Both the position numbers and the translations under genes were made by a program. Of a DNA stretch of 64,000 nucleotides, positions 1 through 8,197 are shown one piece after another. The notes below the pieces were generated by a model. That model saw only the letters and a program-made list of their open reading frames with translations, ran no database searches and was not told where the DNA came from. How positions within the stretch are numbered: position 1 is the stretch's first letter; every line of letters begins with the position of its first letter. The DNA comes from Lishizhenia sp965656535 (GTDB lineage: Bacteria > Bacteroidota > Bacteroidia > Flavobacteriales_D > Crocinitomicaceae): positions 1-64,000 of the forward strand of contig CBFHKX010000005.1 of the NCBI GenBank assembly GCA_965656535.1. The letters run 5' to 3'.

Positions 1-1758
1 CTCTTTATAAAAAACATTGTCTAATTTAACTGTTCCTTTAAACGTTTTTGGATTTAACCCGTACCAATCTACAGTTGCAGTGGTACTAAGTTTACTACTA
101 TCTCTATCTACTAAATTTAGCGCTTTTAAAAGTGCTTGTCTCAAATCTACTTTAAAACTAAGGTGCTTTTCTCCTTTTAAATCTAAAAACCCTGTGTATT
201 CTAAATCTAAATTTTGATCTTTTACTTTTACAATACCTTCAAACTTTTGGTTCTTAAAGCATGCTTCTCTTACCGTCACATGTGTATACGCATAATCCAT
301 AAAGTCAAAACGCTCAACATCTCCTTCAATCAAAGAAAAGTCTATAGTTTTAAAAGATGTAGCAAAGCCTGATAAATCAAATTTTCCGGCAACTATACCC
401 AGCTCTTTATTTTGTAAAAAAGCACCTAAATTGAAATCATTTACATGAATATCTCTGACTGAATTTTGAGTGGGACCAAAGGATAAACCTGATTGATCAG
501 CACTGTAATTAAATACAACTCCTGGAGAAACTTTTACAGAACCTAAACGAGTTGCTATATCATCTGCCCGAATTACGAATTGATTATAACTACCATCCAA
601 CCGAATATCTTTTCCATTAACATGCCCCAAGCGCTTAATTTCTGCTGGAAGTAGCACAGAGTTTACACCTGCATTTATCGGTAGTTTTATCGCTTCTAAA
701 TCTTTGAGATCAATATAAATTTCAGAAATTCTTTCGGCAAAAATCGCATTTTCTAAATCTCTAAAATCTGGTAATGATAACTTACCTTTAATCTGAGACA
801 GCTCTCCAAAAGCTAGGTTTAAATTACTCAAGCGTAAATCTTTGATTTTTCTAGATACTTCAACCTCTAAGTTTACTTTATCTTGCATGCCTTCCAAAGC
901 AGAAGCAAATAAAGACACGTCGTATAGAGAAACTGTTGAATGAACAAGTTTTGCATCAAACACTACACTGTCTAAAAAATGAGAATAAGTAGAGTAACTG
1001 TTTGTTTTAAGTTCAAAATTAGGTGACGTAATATGCGTTTGAGGTGTTCGAATTTGTAGCTCATTTGCATAAATTCCTTTTTTATTGAAGTGTATATCTC
1101 CAATCAAATCAGTTAACTGAAAACCACTCTGTTCCGTTACAGAAAATACTTCAATTTTTGCATGATAGTCTTTCTCAGTAATGTGCACATTACTTGCTGT
1201 AAATTGGAGTTTAGATAAATCTAAATGCGCGTAATCTATACCAAATTGCTTTTTAGGTTTATTTTGGTCATCAAATAAAAAGTGAACATCACATACGGAC
1301 AAGGTATGCGCTTTTAATGTGAATTTTGACTTTTTGTTTTTGGATTCCGACTTAAAGTAATCGGCTAAAAATTGAAAATTAAGCGCTTTTTCTCCTTTAT
1401 ACTTTTTAAGCTTTGCCACCGCTTTTTCTAGTCGAACTTCCTGAAGCTCAAACCAGCCAGATTTCACATCATACGAATTAAGGTTTACAAAAATACTTTT
1501 AGCATAAGCCATAGTATCTCCTTTTTGATCATAAATCAAAACGCCCTCGAGGTAAGCTCTATCAATAAAAGTAATATCAATTTTGTCTATAAATACAGAC
1601 GCTCCTAACTCTTCTGACAAGTAAGTGGTTACTTTACTTGCAGCATACGTTTGAAACCAAGAAGAACGAATAGCAAAAGATAAGACGATAAGAAGTATCA
1701 ATATCCAATCTAGGATACCAAGTACACTTTTTCCTAGTATTTTCAGTACTTTTACCAT
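1..1758 (-). CDS. TamB-like (AsmA/DUF490 family) inner-membrane protein, N-terminal part
   Basis: An uninterrupted minus-strand frame runs from an ATG at 1758 off the left edge (586 codons seen, no stop). The protein begins MVKVLKILGKSVLGILDW, followed by a hydrophobic stretch to about residue 27. This is one N-terminal membrane anchor, as in TamB/AsmA proteins that span the periplasm and move lipid or help outer-membrane assembly. The rest is beta-rich with repeated short 'L.L..L.A' and 'F..LKA..L' patterns and no enzymatic motif. Large Bacteroidota TamB homologues are about 1,400-1,700 residues, so the C-terminal TamB domain should lie outside the window. It is divergent from tsaD with only 24 bp between starts, so promoters must overlap coding DNA. 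The family call rests on architecture. Confidence 0.7.
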   Translation of the reverse strand, partial: MVKVLKILGKSVLGILDWILILLIVLSFAIRSSWFQTYAASKVTTYLSEELGASVFIDKIDITFIDRAYLEGVLIYDQKGDTMAYAKSIFVNLNSYDVKSGWFELQEVRLEKAVAKLKKYKGEKALNFQFLADYFKSESKNKKSKFTLKAHTLSVCDVHFLFDDQNKPKKQFGIDYAHLDLSKLQFTASNVHITEKDYHAKIEVFSVTEQSGFQLTDLIGDIHFNKKGIYANELQIRTPQTHITSPNFELKTNSYSTYSHFLDSVVFDAKLVHSTVSLYDVSLFASALEGMQDKVNLEVEVSRKIKDLRLSNLNLAFGELSQIKGKLSLPDFRDLENAIFAERISEIYIDLKDLEAIKLPINAGVNSVLLPAEIKRLGHVNGKDIRLDGSYNQFVIRADDIATRLGSVKVSPGVVFNYSADQSGLSFGPTQNSVRDIHVNDFNLGAFLQNKELGIVAGKFDLSGFATSFKTIDFSLIEGDVERFDFMDYAYTHVTVREACFKNQKFEGIVKVKDQNLDLEYTGFLDLKGEKHLSFKVDLRQALLKALNLVDRDSSKLSTTATVDWYGLNPKTFKGTVKLDNVFYKE

Positions 1759-1782
1759 CTGATATTAAAAACTCTACAAATC

Positions 1783-2805
1783 TTGAACCGTAAAGATATT
1801 ATCATTTTGGGGATTGAGTCATCTTGTGACGATACTTCTGCTGCAATTCTGAAAAATACGCGTATTTTATCTAATGTAATTGCAGGCCAAAAAGTACATG
1901 AAGAGTACGGCGGTGTAGTTCCTGAGTTAGCTTCTCGAGCTCACCAACAGAATATTATTCCTGTTGTAGACCAAGCTATAACAAAAGCAGGTATAAAAAA
2001 AGAGGATATTGATGCCGTTGCTTTTACACGCGGACCAGGATTGCTTGGCTCATTAATCGTTGGTACCTCTTTTGCCAAATCTTTTGCATTAGGATTAGAT
2101 ATTCCTTTGCTAGATTGCAACCATATGCACGGACATGTTCTTGCACATTTTATAGATGACGCGAATACCGAAAAACCAACTTTCCCTTTTATTTGTTTGA
2201 CAGTTTCTGGAGGACACACGCAAATTGTGTTAGTGAAAGATTATTTAGACATGGAAGTAGTAGGCACTACGATTGATGATGCTGCGGGAGAAGCGTTTGA
2301 TAAAAGTGCTAAAATTTTAGGGTTACCCTATCCGGGCGGACCATTAATAGACAAATATGCTCAACTTGGTCAACCCAACACCCACCCATTTGCCAAGCCA
2401 AATGTTCCTGATTTAAATTATAGTTTTAGTGGGCTAAAAACCTCTATTCTTTATTACCTACAGAAGAAAGAAAAAGAAAATCCGGAATTCGTAAAGGAAA
2501 ACTTAAATGACATTTGTGCTTCTATACAAGCTACTATCTTGGAAATTCTCTTTAAAAAACTAATTGCAGCAAGTAAACAATATAAGATAAAACAAATTGC
2601 AATTGCAGGTGGTGTATCTGCTAATTCTGGACTTAGAAATAGACTCTTATTGGAGGGTGAAAAAAGGAATTGGACAACCTTTATCCCAAAATTTGAATAT
2701 TGTACAGATAATGCTGCCATGATAGCAATTACAGGCCTGCAACACTACCAAAAACAACAATTTGCTGGTCAGGAGATTAGCGCAACTGCACGAATGAAAC
2801 TATAA
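1783..2805 (+). CDS. tsaD: tRNA N6-adenosine threonylcarbamoyltransferase TsaD
   Basis: TsaD transfers the threonylcarbamoyl group from TC-AMP to A37 of ANN-decoding tRNAs, working with TsaB and TsaE in the cytoplasm. The 340-residue protein is full length for the family. It opens with the ASKHA-fold phosphate-binding loop (GIESSCDDTSAAIL, residues 10-23). The metal-binding HxxxH is seen as HMHGH at residues 114-118, and a second nucleotide loop lies at ISGGHTQ-like residues 141-147 (seen as VSGGHTQ). The late GGVSAN and DNAAMIA motifs are also present. No ATG lies near the expected start; TTG at 1783 is the best choice. recQ follows after 9 bp, so the two are probably co-transcribed. Confidence 0.96.
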   Translation: MNRKDIIILGIESSCDDTSAAILKNTRILSNVIAGQKVHEEYGGVVPELASRAHQQNIIPVVDQAITKAGIKKEDIDAVAFTRGPGLLGSLIVGTSFAKSFALGLDIPLLDCNHMHGHVLAHFIDDANTEKPTFPFICLTVSGGHTQIVLVKDYLDMEVVGTTIDDAAGEAFDKSAKILGLPYPGGPLIDKYAQLGQPNTHPFAKPNVPDLNYSFSGLKTSILYYLQKKEKENPEFVKENLNDICASIQATILEILFKKLIAASKQYKIKQIAIAGGVSANSGLRNRLLLEGEKRNWTTFIPKFEYCTDNAAMIAITGLQHYQKQQFAGQEISATARMKL

Positions 2806-2814
2806 ATAGACGTT

Positions 2815-4713
2815 TTGAAAAGCACAGAAATTCTTGAAAAATATTGGGGATTTTCTTCGTTTCGAGGAATTCAAGAAGATATTGTGAACGCTTCCATAAA
2901 TGGTCATGACGTATTAGCACTTTTACCAACCGGTGGAGGAAAATCAATCTGTTATCAAATTCCAGGTTTAGCAAGAGAAGGAGTTTGTATCGTAATTTCA
3001 CCATTAATTGCTTTAATGCAAGACCAAGTAGATAACTTAAAGGCAAAAGGAATTAGAGCGAAAGCAATTATTTCAGGAATGTCTAAAAGAGAAATAGACA
3101 TCACCCTGGACAATGCAAAGTTTGGTAGTTTAGACTTTTTATATGTTTCTCCAGAAAGATTAAAGTCTTCTTTATTTATAACGCGCTTAAAACAAATGCA
3201 CGTTGCTCTTTTTGCAATTGATGAAGCGCATTGTATATCGCAATGGGGACATGATTTTAGACCCGCGTACAGAGAAATAGCCAAAATAAGAGAATATCAC
3301 CCAAGCGTTCCTATTATTGCGGTAACCGCTACGGCTACAAAAGAAGTAAGGAAAGATATAATTGAGCAATTAGCACTGAAGAAACAAAAATATTTTGAAG
3401 GAAATTTCGCTAGAAACAATATCAGTTACGAACTTTACAGTTCGCAAAATAAATTGAAAGACATTGTAGATATTTGTGAAAAATTTAAAGGCGAAACCGG
3501 AATCATTTACTGCCAAACCCGAAGAGAAACAAAAGAAATCGCAAAACTCTTGTATAATCACAAACATGCCGTGGCTATTTATCACGGAGGTTTAGCTGGA
3601 GACAGAAGAAAGCAAATCCAAAATGAATGGATACAAGATAAAACAAAAGTTATTGTAGCCACAAACGCTTTTGGAATGGGAATAGATAAACCCGACGTGC
3701 GTTTCGTAATACATTACCAGCTCCCCAACTCTATCGAAGCTTATTTTCAAGAAGCCGGCAGAGCAGGTAGAGATGGAAAACAGTCAAGAACTTATGCTTT
3801 TCATAATCCTGCAGACTTAAAACAGCTCTCCTACCAAACTTTAAGTCAGTTTCCTACGGTTGACTTTATCAAAAATTTGTATCGTGCTTTATGCAATTAT
3901 GTACGATTAGCAATTGGATCTGGTTTAAACGAAACCTACCCTTTTCATCTTGGTGATTTCATTAAAAAATATAAATTAGAAGCTATTCCCACCTACAATG
4001 CTTTAAAAATACTGGAATTAAATGGCGACTTGGTCTTTAACGAAGCTGTTTATCATCCTACGCGCTTTAAATTTGCAGTTAGTAATACCGCAGTATACAG
4101 CTTTCAAGTAAAATACGATGCACACTCGGACTTAATTACATGGCTGAGCAGAAGTTATGCCGGTGTTTTTTCTGAATTTGTAAAAATTGAAGAGGATGTT
4201 ATTGCAAAACGCTTAAAAATAAGCAAACAAAAATTAGAGCAACAACTTAAATTTCTAGAAACGCATGGTATAATAGATATTCAATGGAGCAGTGACTTAC
4301 CGCAAGTTACTTTTTTACACGAGCGATTACCAGACGATTACCTGCGTATTAAGACAGAGGTGTATACCTTAAGAAAAACAATTGCAGAAGATAAATTAAA
4401 TGCAATACTTCACTTAGTGAAAAGACCTATTTGTAGATCTGTACAAATCCTTGAATATTTTGATCAAAAAGGAGAAAATTGCGGAGTATGTGATGTATGT
4501 TTAATAGAAAAAAATGCAGATTACAGCAATCAAGAAATAATTGAAATAATACAAGAAGAGCTAAAGAAAAATAATTTTACATTTGATGAAATAAAGTCCC
4601 TTTTGGGGTTGAAGAACAAGGACCAACTACAGCAGGTAATGAATTACTTAGTAGACGAAAATATTCTGGAGGTAACCAATGAGGTCATCTCACTCAAATC
4701 ATCTAAAGCTTAA
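2815..4713 (+). CDS. recQ: ATP-dependent DNA helicase RecQ
   Basis: A 3'-5' superfamily 2 helicase for recombination and fork repair. Walker A is TGGGKS at residues 39-44, and the DEAH box is at 136-139 within the RecQ-specific aromatic loop (HCISQWGHDFRP). Helicase motifs V and VI follow (ATNAFGMGIDKPDVRFVIH, then QEAGRAGRDG). The RQC zinc-binding cysteines are near residues 540-565 (CRSVQILEYF, then CGVCDVC). At 632 residues it is long enough for the helicase core, zinc and winged-helix modules. I see no clear HRDC domain at the C-terminus, as in many Bacteroidota RecQ proteins. The start is TTG, 9 bp after tsaD. The stop overlaps the stop of the convergent hydrolase gene by three bases. 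Confidence 0.95.
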   Translation: MKSTEILEKYWGFSSFRGIQEDIVNASINGHDVLALLPTGGGKSICYQIPGLAREGVCIVISPLIALMQDQVDNLKAKGIRAKAIISGMSKREIDITLDNAKFGSLDFLYVSPERLKSSLFITRLKQMHVALFAIDEAHCISQWGHDFRPAYREIAKIREYHPSVPIIAVTATATKEVRKDIIEQLALKKQKYFEGNFARNNISYELYSSQNKLKDIVDICEKFKGETGIIYCQTRRETKEIAKLLYNHKHAVAIYHGGLAGDRRKQIQNEWIQDKTKVIVATNAFGMGIDKPDVRFVIHYQLPNSIEAYFQEAGRAGRDGKQSRTYAFHNPADLKQLSYQTLSQFPTVDFIKNLYRALCNYVRLAIGSGLNETYPFHLGDFIKKYKLEAIPTYNALKILELNGDLVFNEAVYHPTRFKFAVSNTAVYSFQVKYDAHSDLITWLSRSYAGVFSEFVKIEEDVIAKRLKISKQKLEQQLKFLETHGIIDIQWSSDLPQVTFLHERLPDDYLRIKTEVYTLRKTIAEDKLNAILHLVKRPICRSVQILEYFDQKGENCGVCDVCLIEKNADYSNQEIIEIIQEELKKNNFTFDEIKSLLGLKNKDQLQQVMNYLVDENILEVTNEVISLKSSKA

Positions 4714-5549
4714 TTTAAGAATTCTTTTATTTCATTCAAAACAGCCGAATTCGATAACATTCTATAGTGCCCTATTCCGGAATGGATATTTAACTGTGAA
4801 GAAGTAAGCACATTTTTAATTTCTAAAGCCGTTTTAAAAGGAATTACCTTATCTTTTTCGTCGTGAATAATAAGTAGCTTTTCAAATGAACTTTTTACTA
4901 ACTTTTTAGCAACTACTGCTTCGTTAGCCGTTTCATTTAGTAAGTTTTCACCTAAGGCAATTACTTGATTTACTGTTTTCGCTTTAAGATGCATAAAATT
5001 ACCAAAATCTGTAAACACCTCTTTTATCTTATTAGGAGAAGTTAAAAAAATAAGTTTACCAAAACTTCTGTTTTCTTCAGACAAAGCAAAACTAGTAACA
5101 GCCGAACCGAATGAATGTGTAATAAGATGGATACGCGTTTGAGTAGAAATTTTAGACAACATAAACCGAACTCTATTTTTTGAAACGAATACATTCGATA
5201 TTCTATTTCCATCATTCCCATGCCCAGGTAAATTAAAACAGAAAAACAACTTATTTTCTTTGCTTAATACATCTGCAATATCTGACATACTTCCCAAGTT
5301 TGAATTCCAGCCGTGTACCAACAAAAAGACCTCTTGTTGATTACCCAGCTTGGTTTCTAAATTGTGAACCGCTGCAAACTTCCCGTAATCATCTGTATAG
5401 TATTCGGTTGTATACCTTTCATAAAACGACTCTTCGCGCGGTCGAACTGTTTCTTTAGCAGTTCTTTGAAATAGATGAAAAGAAATATACGCTGCCCATT
5501 TCGTTGAAAAAAGCTCTATTGTTTTTAAGAAAAATCGAATTGCAACCAT
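4710..5549 (-). CDS. alpha/beta hydrolase
   Basis: A 279-residue alpha/beta-hydrolase-fold protein. The oxyanion-hole motif HGW is at residues 79-81. The nucleophile elbow is THSFGSA with Ser146; the usual first glycine of GxSxG is a threonine. The acid is probably Asp230 or Asp233 (HDEKDKVIPF) and the base His261 (GIGHYRML). The order and spacing fit the fold. The motif order resembles lysophospholipase- or esterase-type hydrolases, but the substrate cannot be read from sequence. The first 25 residues are moderately hydrophobic without a clean cleavage site. It converges on recQ and is divergent from the universal stress gene, with a 206-bp shared upstream region. Confidence 0.82.
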   Translation of the reverse strand: MVAIRFFLKTIELFSTKWAAYISFHLFQRTAKETVRPREESFYERYTTEYYTDDYGKFAAVHNLETKLGNQQEVFLLVHGWNSNLGSMSDIADVLSKENKLFFCFNLPGHGNDGNRISNVFVSKNRVRFMLSKISTQTRIHLITHSFGSAVTSFALSEENRSFGKLIFLTSPNKIKEVFTDFGNFMHLKAKTVNQVIALGENLLNETANEAVVAKKLVKSSFEKLLIIHDEKDKVIPFKTALEIKNVLTSSQLNIHSGIGHYRMLSNSAVLNEIKEFLN

Positions 5550-5568
5550 ACCTTATGCGTACATACTA

Positions 5569-5576
5569 CAAAGTTA
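5569..5576 (-). promoter_or_regulatory. candidate -7 promoter element for the hydrolase gene
   Basis: Read on the minus strand this is TAACTTTG, matching the Bacteroidota -7 consensus TAnnTTTG, 20 bp before the ATG at 5549. A matching -33 TTG is not obvious, so this is a moderate call. Confidence 0.4.
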
Positions 5577-5708
5577 GAAATAAATAAAAAACAGCTTCAG
5601 TAAATACAAAGAATGTCGCCTTAACTTAAAGTACTAAATATGTTAATTATTGAATTACAACAAAATATAAGAGCTAAAAAACACAAAATGTATTTCTATA
5701 AAATAAAA

Positions 5709-5739
5709 TTGGCTTGTGTGATATAATTAACTAAATTTG
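5709..5739 (+). promoter_or_regulatory. Bacteroidota-type promoter of the universal stress protein gene
   Basis: TTGG at 5709-5712 is followed by TAAATTTG at 5732-5739, with 20 bases between TTG and the -7 element. This is the classic Bacteroidota primary sigma pattern. Transcription would start about 10 bp before the ATG at 5756. Confidence 0.65.
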
Positions 5740-5755
5740 AGAAAACATCATTCTT

Positions 5756-6565
5756 ATGAGCGCGAATATTTATATCGTACCACATGACTTTACAAGTGTT
5801 GGAGATGAAGCCTTAAACTATGCAACTATTCTAGGTAGAAGAAAGCACACAGCCATCAAATTATTGCATATCGTTGAAGACGAAAGTAAAATTGGCGAAG
5901 CTAAAGCTAAATTAGAACAGATTATTGCTGCAAAAACGCGACAAGAAGGAGACCCTGAAATAACTTCTATAGTTTCTACTGGAACCATATTTGAAGACAT
6001 TGGAAGAATTGCTGAAGAAGAAAATGCTCGTTTAATCGTAATGGGAACTCATGGTTCTAAAGGTATGCAGAAACTTTTTGGGAGTTATGCCATTAAGGTA
6101 ATTACCTCTTGTGATGTTCCATTTATGGTGGTGCAAGAAAACTTACAAATTAATTCTATTCAAAAAATAATTTGCCCAATAGACTTAAGTAAAGAAAGTT
6201 TACAGATTATTAATTACGCAGCAGACCTTGCATTGATGTTTGATGCCGAGGTACATATTGTAGGAGAAAAACAGACAGATGCACGCTTGGCCCAACAAAT
6301 AAAGATAAGAATTGCTTTAGTCAAGAAAGAATATGAAGAAAAACAAGTCAAAAATCAAATCAATTTGCTTTCTGGAAATAAATCATTTCACACAAAAGTA
6401 GTAAACTACGGAAAAGAGGTAAATGCTGATATGTTTGCACTAGCCTATCATACGGAAAGCTTACTTCCGCAATTTGACCGTTTTGCTCAAACATTAATAA
6501 CAAATGATTTAAAATTGCCTTGTCTAATTCTAAACTCTGAAGAAGTTTCTAACGCTTACTATTAA
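5756..6565 (+). CDS. universal stress protein, tandem UspA domains
   Basis: A 269-residue protein with two UspA-like halves. The first half (to about residue 118) ends in an ATP-binding G-T-H-G-S loop with distal GS (residues 97-110). The second half (from about residue 130, starting IICPIDLSKESLQ) lacks a clear glycine loop, so only one half probably binds nucleotide. Tandem UspA proteins are usually soluble cytoplasmic stress-response proteins. The gene stands alone with its own promoter just upstream, which suits independent stress or starvation control. Confidence 0.88.
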   Translation: MSANIYIVPHDFTSVGDEALNYATILGRRKHTAIKLLHIVEDESKIGEAKAKLEQIIAAKTRQEGDPEITSIVSTGTIFEDIGRIAEEENARLIVMGTHGSKGMQKLFGSYAIKVITSCDVPFMVVQENLQINSIQKIICPIDLSKESLQIINYAADLALMFDAEVHIVGEKQTDARLAQQIKIRIALVKKEYEEKQVKNQINLLSGNKSFHTKVVNYGKEVNADMFALAYHTESLLPQFDRFAQTLITNDLKLPCLILNSEEVSNAYY

Positions 6566-6582
6566 ATCTTGAAATGCTAAAC

Positions 6583-6614
6583 TTGCACTTCAAGAAATTG
6601 TATGTGTATATTTG
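6583..6614 (+). promoter_or_regulatory. Bacteroidota-type promoter of the IF-2 N-domain gene
   Basis: TTG at 6583-6585 and TATATTTG at 6607-6614 are separated by 21 bases, matching TTG-N20-TAnnTTTG. The start codon follows 15 bp after the -7 box. Confidence 0.6.
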
Positions 6615-6629
6615 TGAAAAAAAATAGGA

Positions 6630-7505
6630 ATGCGTTTAGGCCAACTTGCGAGAAGATTAGAAATTAATGCCAAAGATGTTGTTACTTTTCTAGAAAAAGA
6701 ACACGCGATAAACATTACCAATCATCCCAATAGTAAAATACCTGATTCGGTATTAGATGCCGTTCTTGATAATTTCAAGCCCTCTCCTATCGAAGAAATG
6801 AACAAAGCATTATCCGATGAATCTACTGCCGAACATGTTAACATAGTAGACAATCCTGAAAACGATCTTCAAACAAACCAACCAGAAACACAGAAAGTAA
6901 CAGAAGAACAAGCTTCTGAAAATCACACAACTACACTTTCTTTAGAAACACAGGTAGAGAATGAAGAGGAAGAAGAGTCTAAACCTGAATCTGAAGAAAA
7001 GGAAGAAGAAGAAATTCCACTCAATATTGTTGACGGTGTTATAAAAGCACCTAAAGTTGAAATTGGAGGTATTAAAGTTATTGGCAAAATAGAATTACCC
7101 GAACCAAAAAAAATAGACGATACTGAAGTTGAATCGGAAGAAAACACGATTAATACAGATTTATCTGCTAAAGATGAAGATAAGGTTGAAACAGATAAAC
7201 CAGTAAACAAACCGAGCAAAACAAAGCCAAAACAAACACATCCTTCTCTTACTAAAAAGAAGAGACCTTCTAAAGAAGAGTTGGAAGCGCGAAGGATAGC
7301 TAAAGCTGAAAAAGAAAAACAACAAGAAGCAGAAAGGTTAAAGGCAAAAAAGAGAGCACATTACCAAGAGCAATTAGCTATACAACAAGCAGGTAAACCA
7401 AAAGCTAAAAAGAAACCTGCACCAAGAAATAAAAAGAACAAGAAGAAAGCAGACCGACCAACTTCGCTTTGGGGTAAATTTATTTATTGGTTGAACGATA
7501 AATAA
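6630..7505 (+). CDS. stand-alone protein with IF-2 N-terminal domain and charged tail
   Basis: The first 50 residues (MRLGQLARRLEINAKDVVTF onward) match the small helical IF2_N domain found at the start of bacterial translation initiation factor 2. No GTPase domain follows. Residues 60-130 are very acidic (runs of Glu), 145-160 hold a short beta-like GGIKVIGKIELPEPKK segment like that in Bacteroidota IF-2 linkers, and 195-280 are Lys/Glu-rich and probably helical. The last 14 residues (PTSLWGKFIYWLND) are aromatic and may be a docking or membrane-proximal tail. At 291 residues it is not a truncated infB: it has its own promoter and a clean stop. The role is unknown; nucleic-acid or ribosome binding is an inference. 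Confidence 0.7.
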   Translation: MRLGQLARRLEINAKDVVTFLEKEHAINITNHPNSKIPDSVLDAVLDNFKPSPIEEMNKALSDESTAEHVNIVDNPENDLQTNQPETQKVTEEQASENHTTTLSLETQVENEEEEESKPESEEKEEEEIPLNIVDGVIKAPKVEIGGIKVIGKIELPEPKKIDDTEVESEENTINTDLSAKDEDKVETDKPVNKPSKTKPKQTHPSLTKKKRPSKEELEARRIAKAEKEKQQEAERLKAKKRAHYQEQLAIQQAGKPKAKKKPAPRNKKNKKKADRPTSLWGKFIYWLNDK

Positions 7506-7558
7506 CTGTCTGTTAACTTTATACCTACTTGATTCAAACTTTAGCTTATCTTTAGAGT

Positions 7559-8134
7559 ATGAATTTTTTAGGACATCTCTATTTTTCATATGACAATCAT
7601 GCTTTAATGACAGCCAATATTTTTGGTGATTTTGTACGTGGAAAAGATTTAAGTGATTATCCTGAAATTATACAAAAAGGAATTACCCTGCATAGAGAAA
7701 TAGACAATTACATAGATACGCATGAAAATGTACTCATTCTAATGCGATCTTTATATGCAGAACTACCAAAAGTTGCCGGTATCGCTGTTGATTTATATTT
7801 CGATCATCTTTTGGCCAAAACTTGGGAGAAATACCATCGTACTGATTTAAAAAGTTACCTTAATTCTTTCTATCAAACGCTTGACAATTTAGATGAGCAC
7901 TACCCATTAGAATTTTTAATTATGCTAGGAAGAATGAGAAGTGGAAATTGGCTTTGGCACTATCGAACCATAGAAGGACTTACGAAAGCGTGTAACGGTG
8001 TTTCGAACAGAATTGCTTTTAAAAATGTTTTGCACACAGCACCAATTTTCTTTGAAAAATATGAAAATCAAATAACAGAAGTCTTTCACTCCTTTATGGA
8101 GGACGCTCAAAAACGCTTTAAAAAGGAAGACTAA
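7559..8134 (+). CDS. ACP phosphodiesterase-like protein (DUF479/AcpH family)
   Basis: A 191-residue protein with the family's typical opening MNFLGHLYFS and the conserved DFVRGKDL, LHREIDNYIDTH and VDLYFDHLLA segments. These carry the Asp/His metal-site residues of this HD-like all-helical fold. E. coli AcpH removes the 4'-phosphopantetheine group from acyl carrier protein; in Bacteroidota the same family is common but little tested. TATCTTTA at 7547-7554, just before the ATG, resembles a -7 box with one mismatch. No operon partner is evident. Confidence 0.85.
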   Translation: MNFLGHLYFSYDNHALMTANIFGDFVRGKDLSDYPEIIQKGITLHREIDNYIDTHENVLILMRSLYAELPKVAGIAVDLYFDHLLAKTWEKYHRTDLKSYLNSFYQTLDNLDEHYPLEFLIMLGRMRSGNWLWHYRTIEGLTKACNGVSNRIAFKNVLHTAPIFFEKYENQITEVFHSFMEDAQKRFKKED

Positions 8135-8197
8135 ATAAAAGTTTAGTATATTCGCTTTAAATAACACCGTATCAAAATTAAAATTAAATATAAGTTC

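Noticed and set aside
17..217. 66-codon plus-strand frame at the left edge
   Set aside because: It lies antisense within the open TamB-like frame and has low-complexity Ser/Lys composition; the minus-strand frame is continuous for 586 codons.
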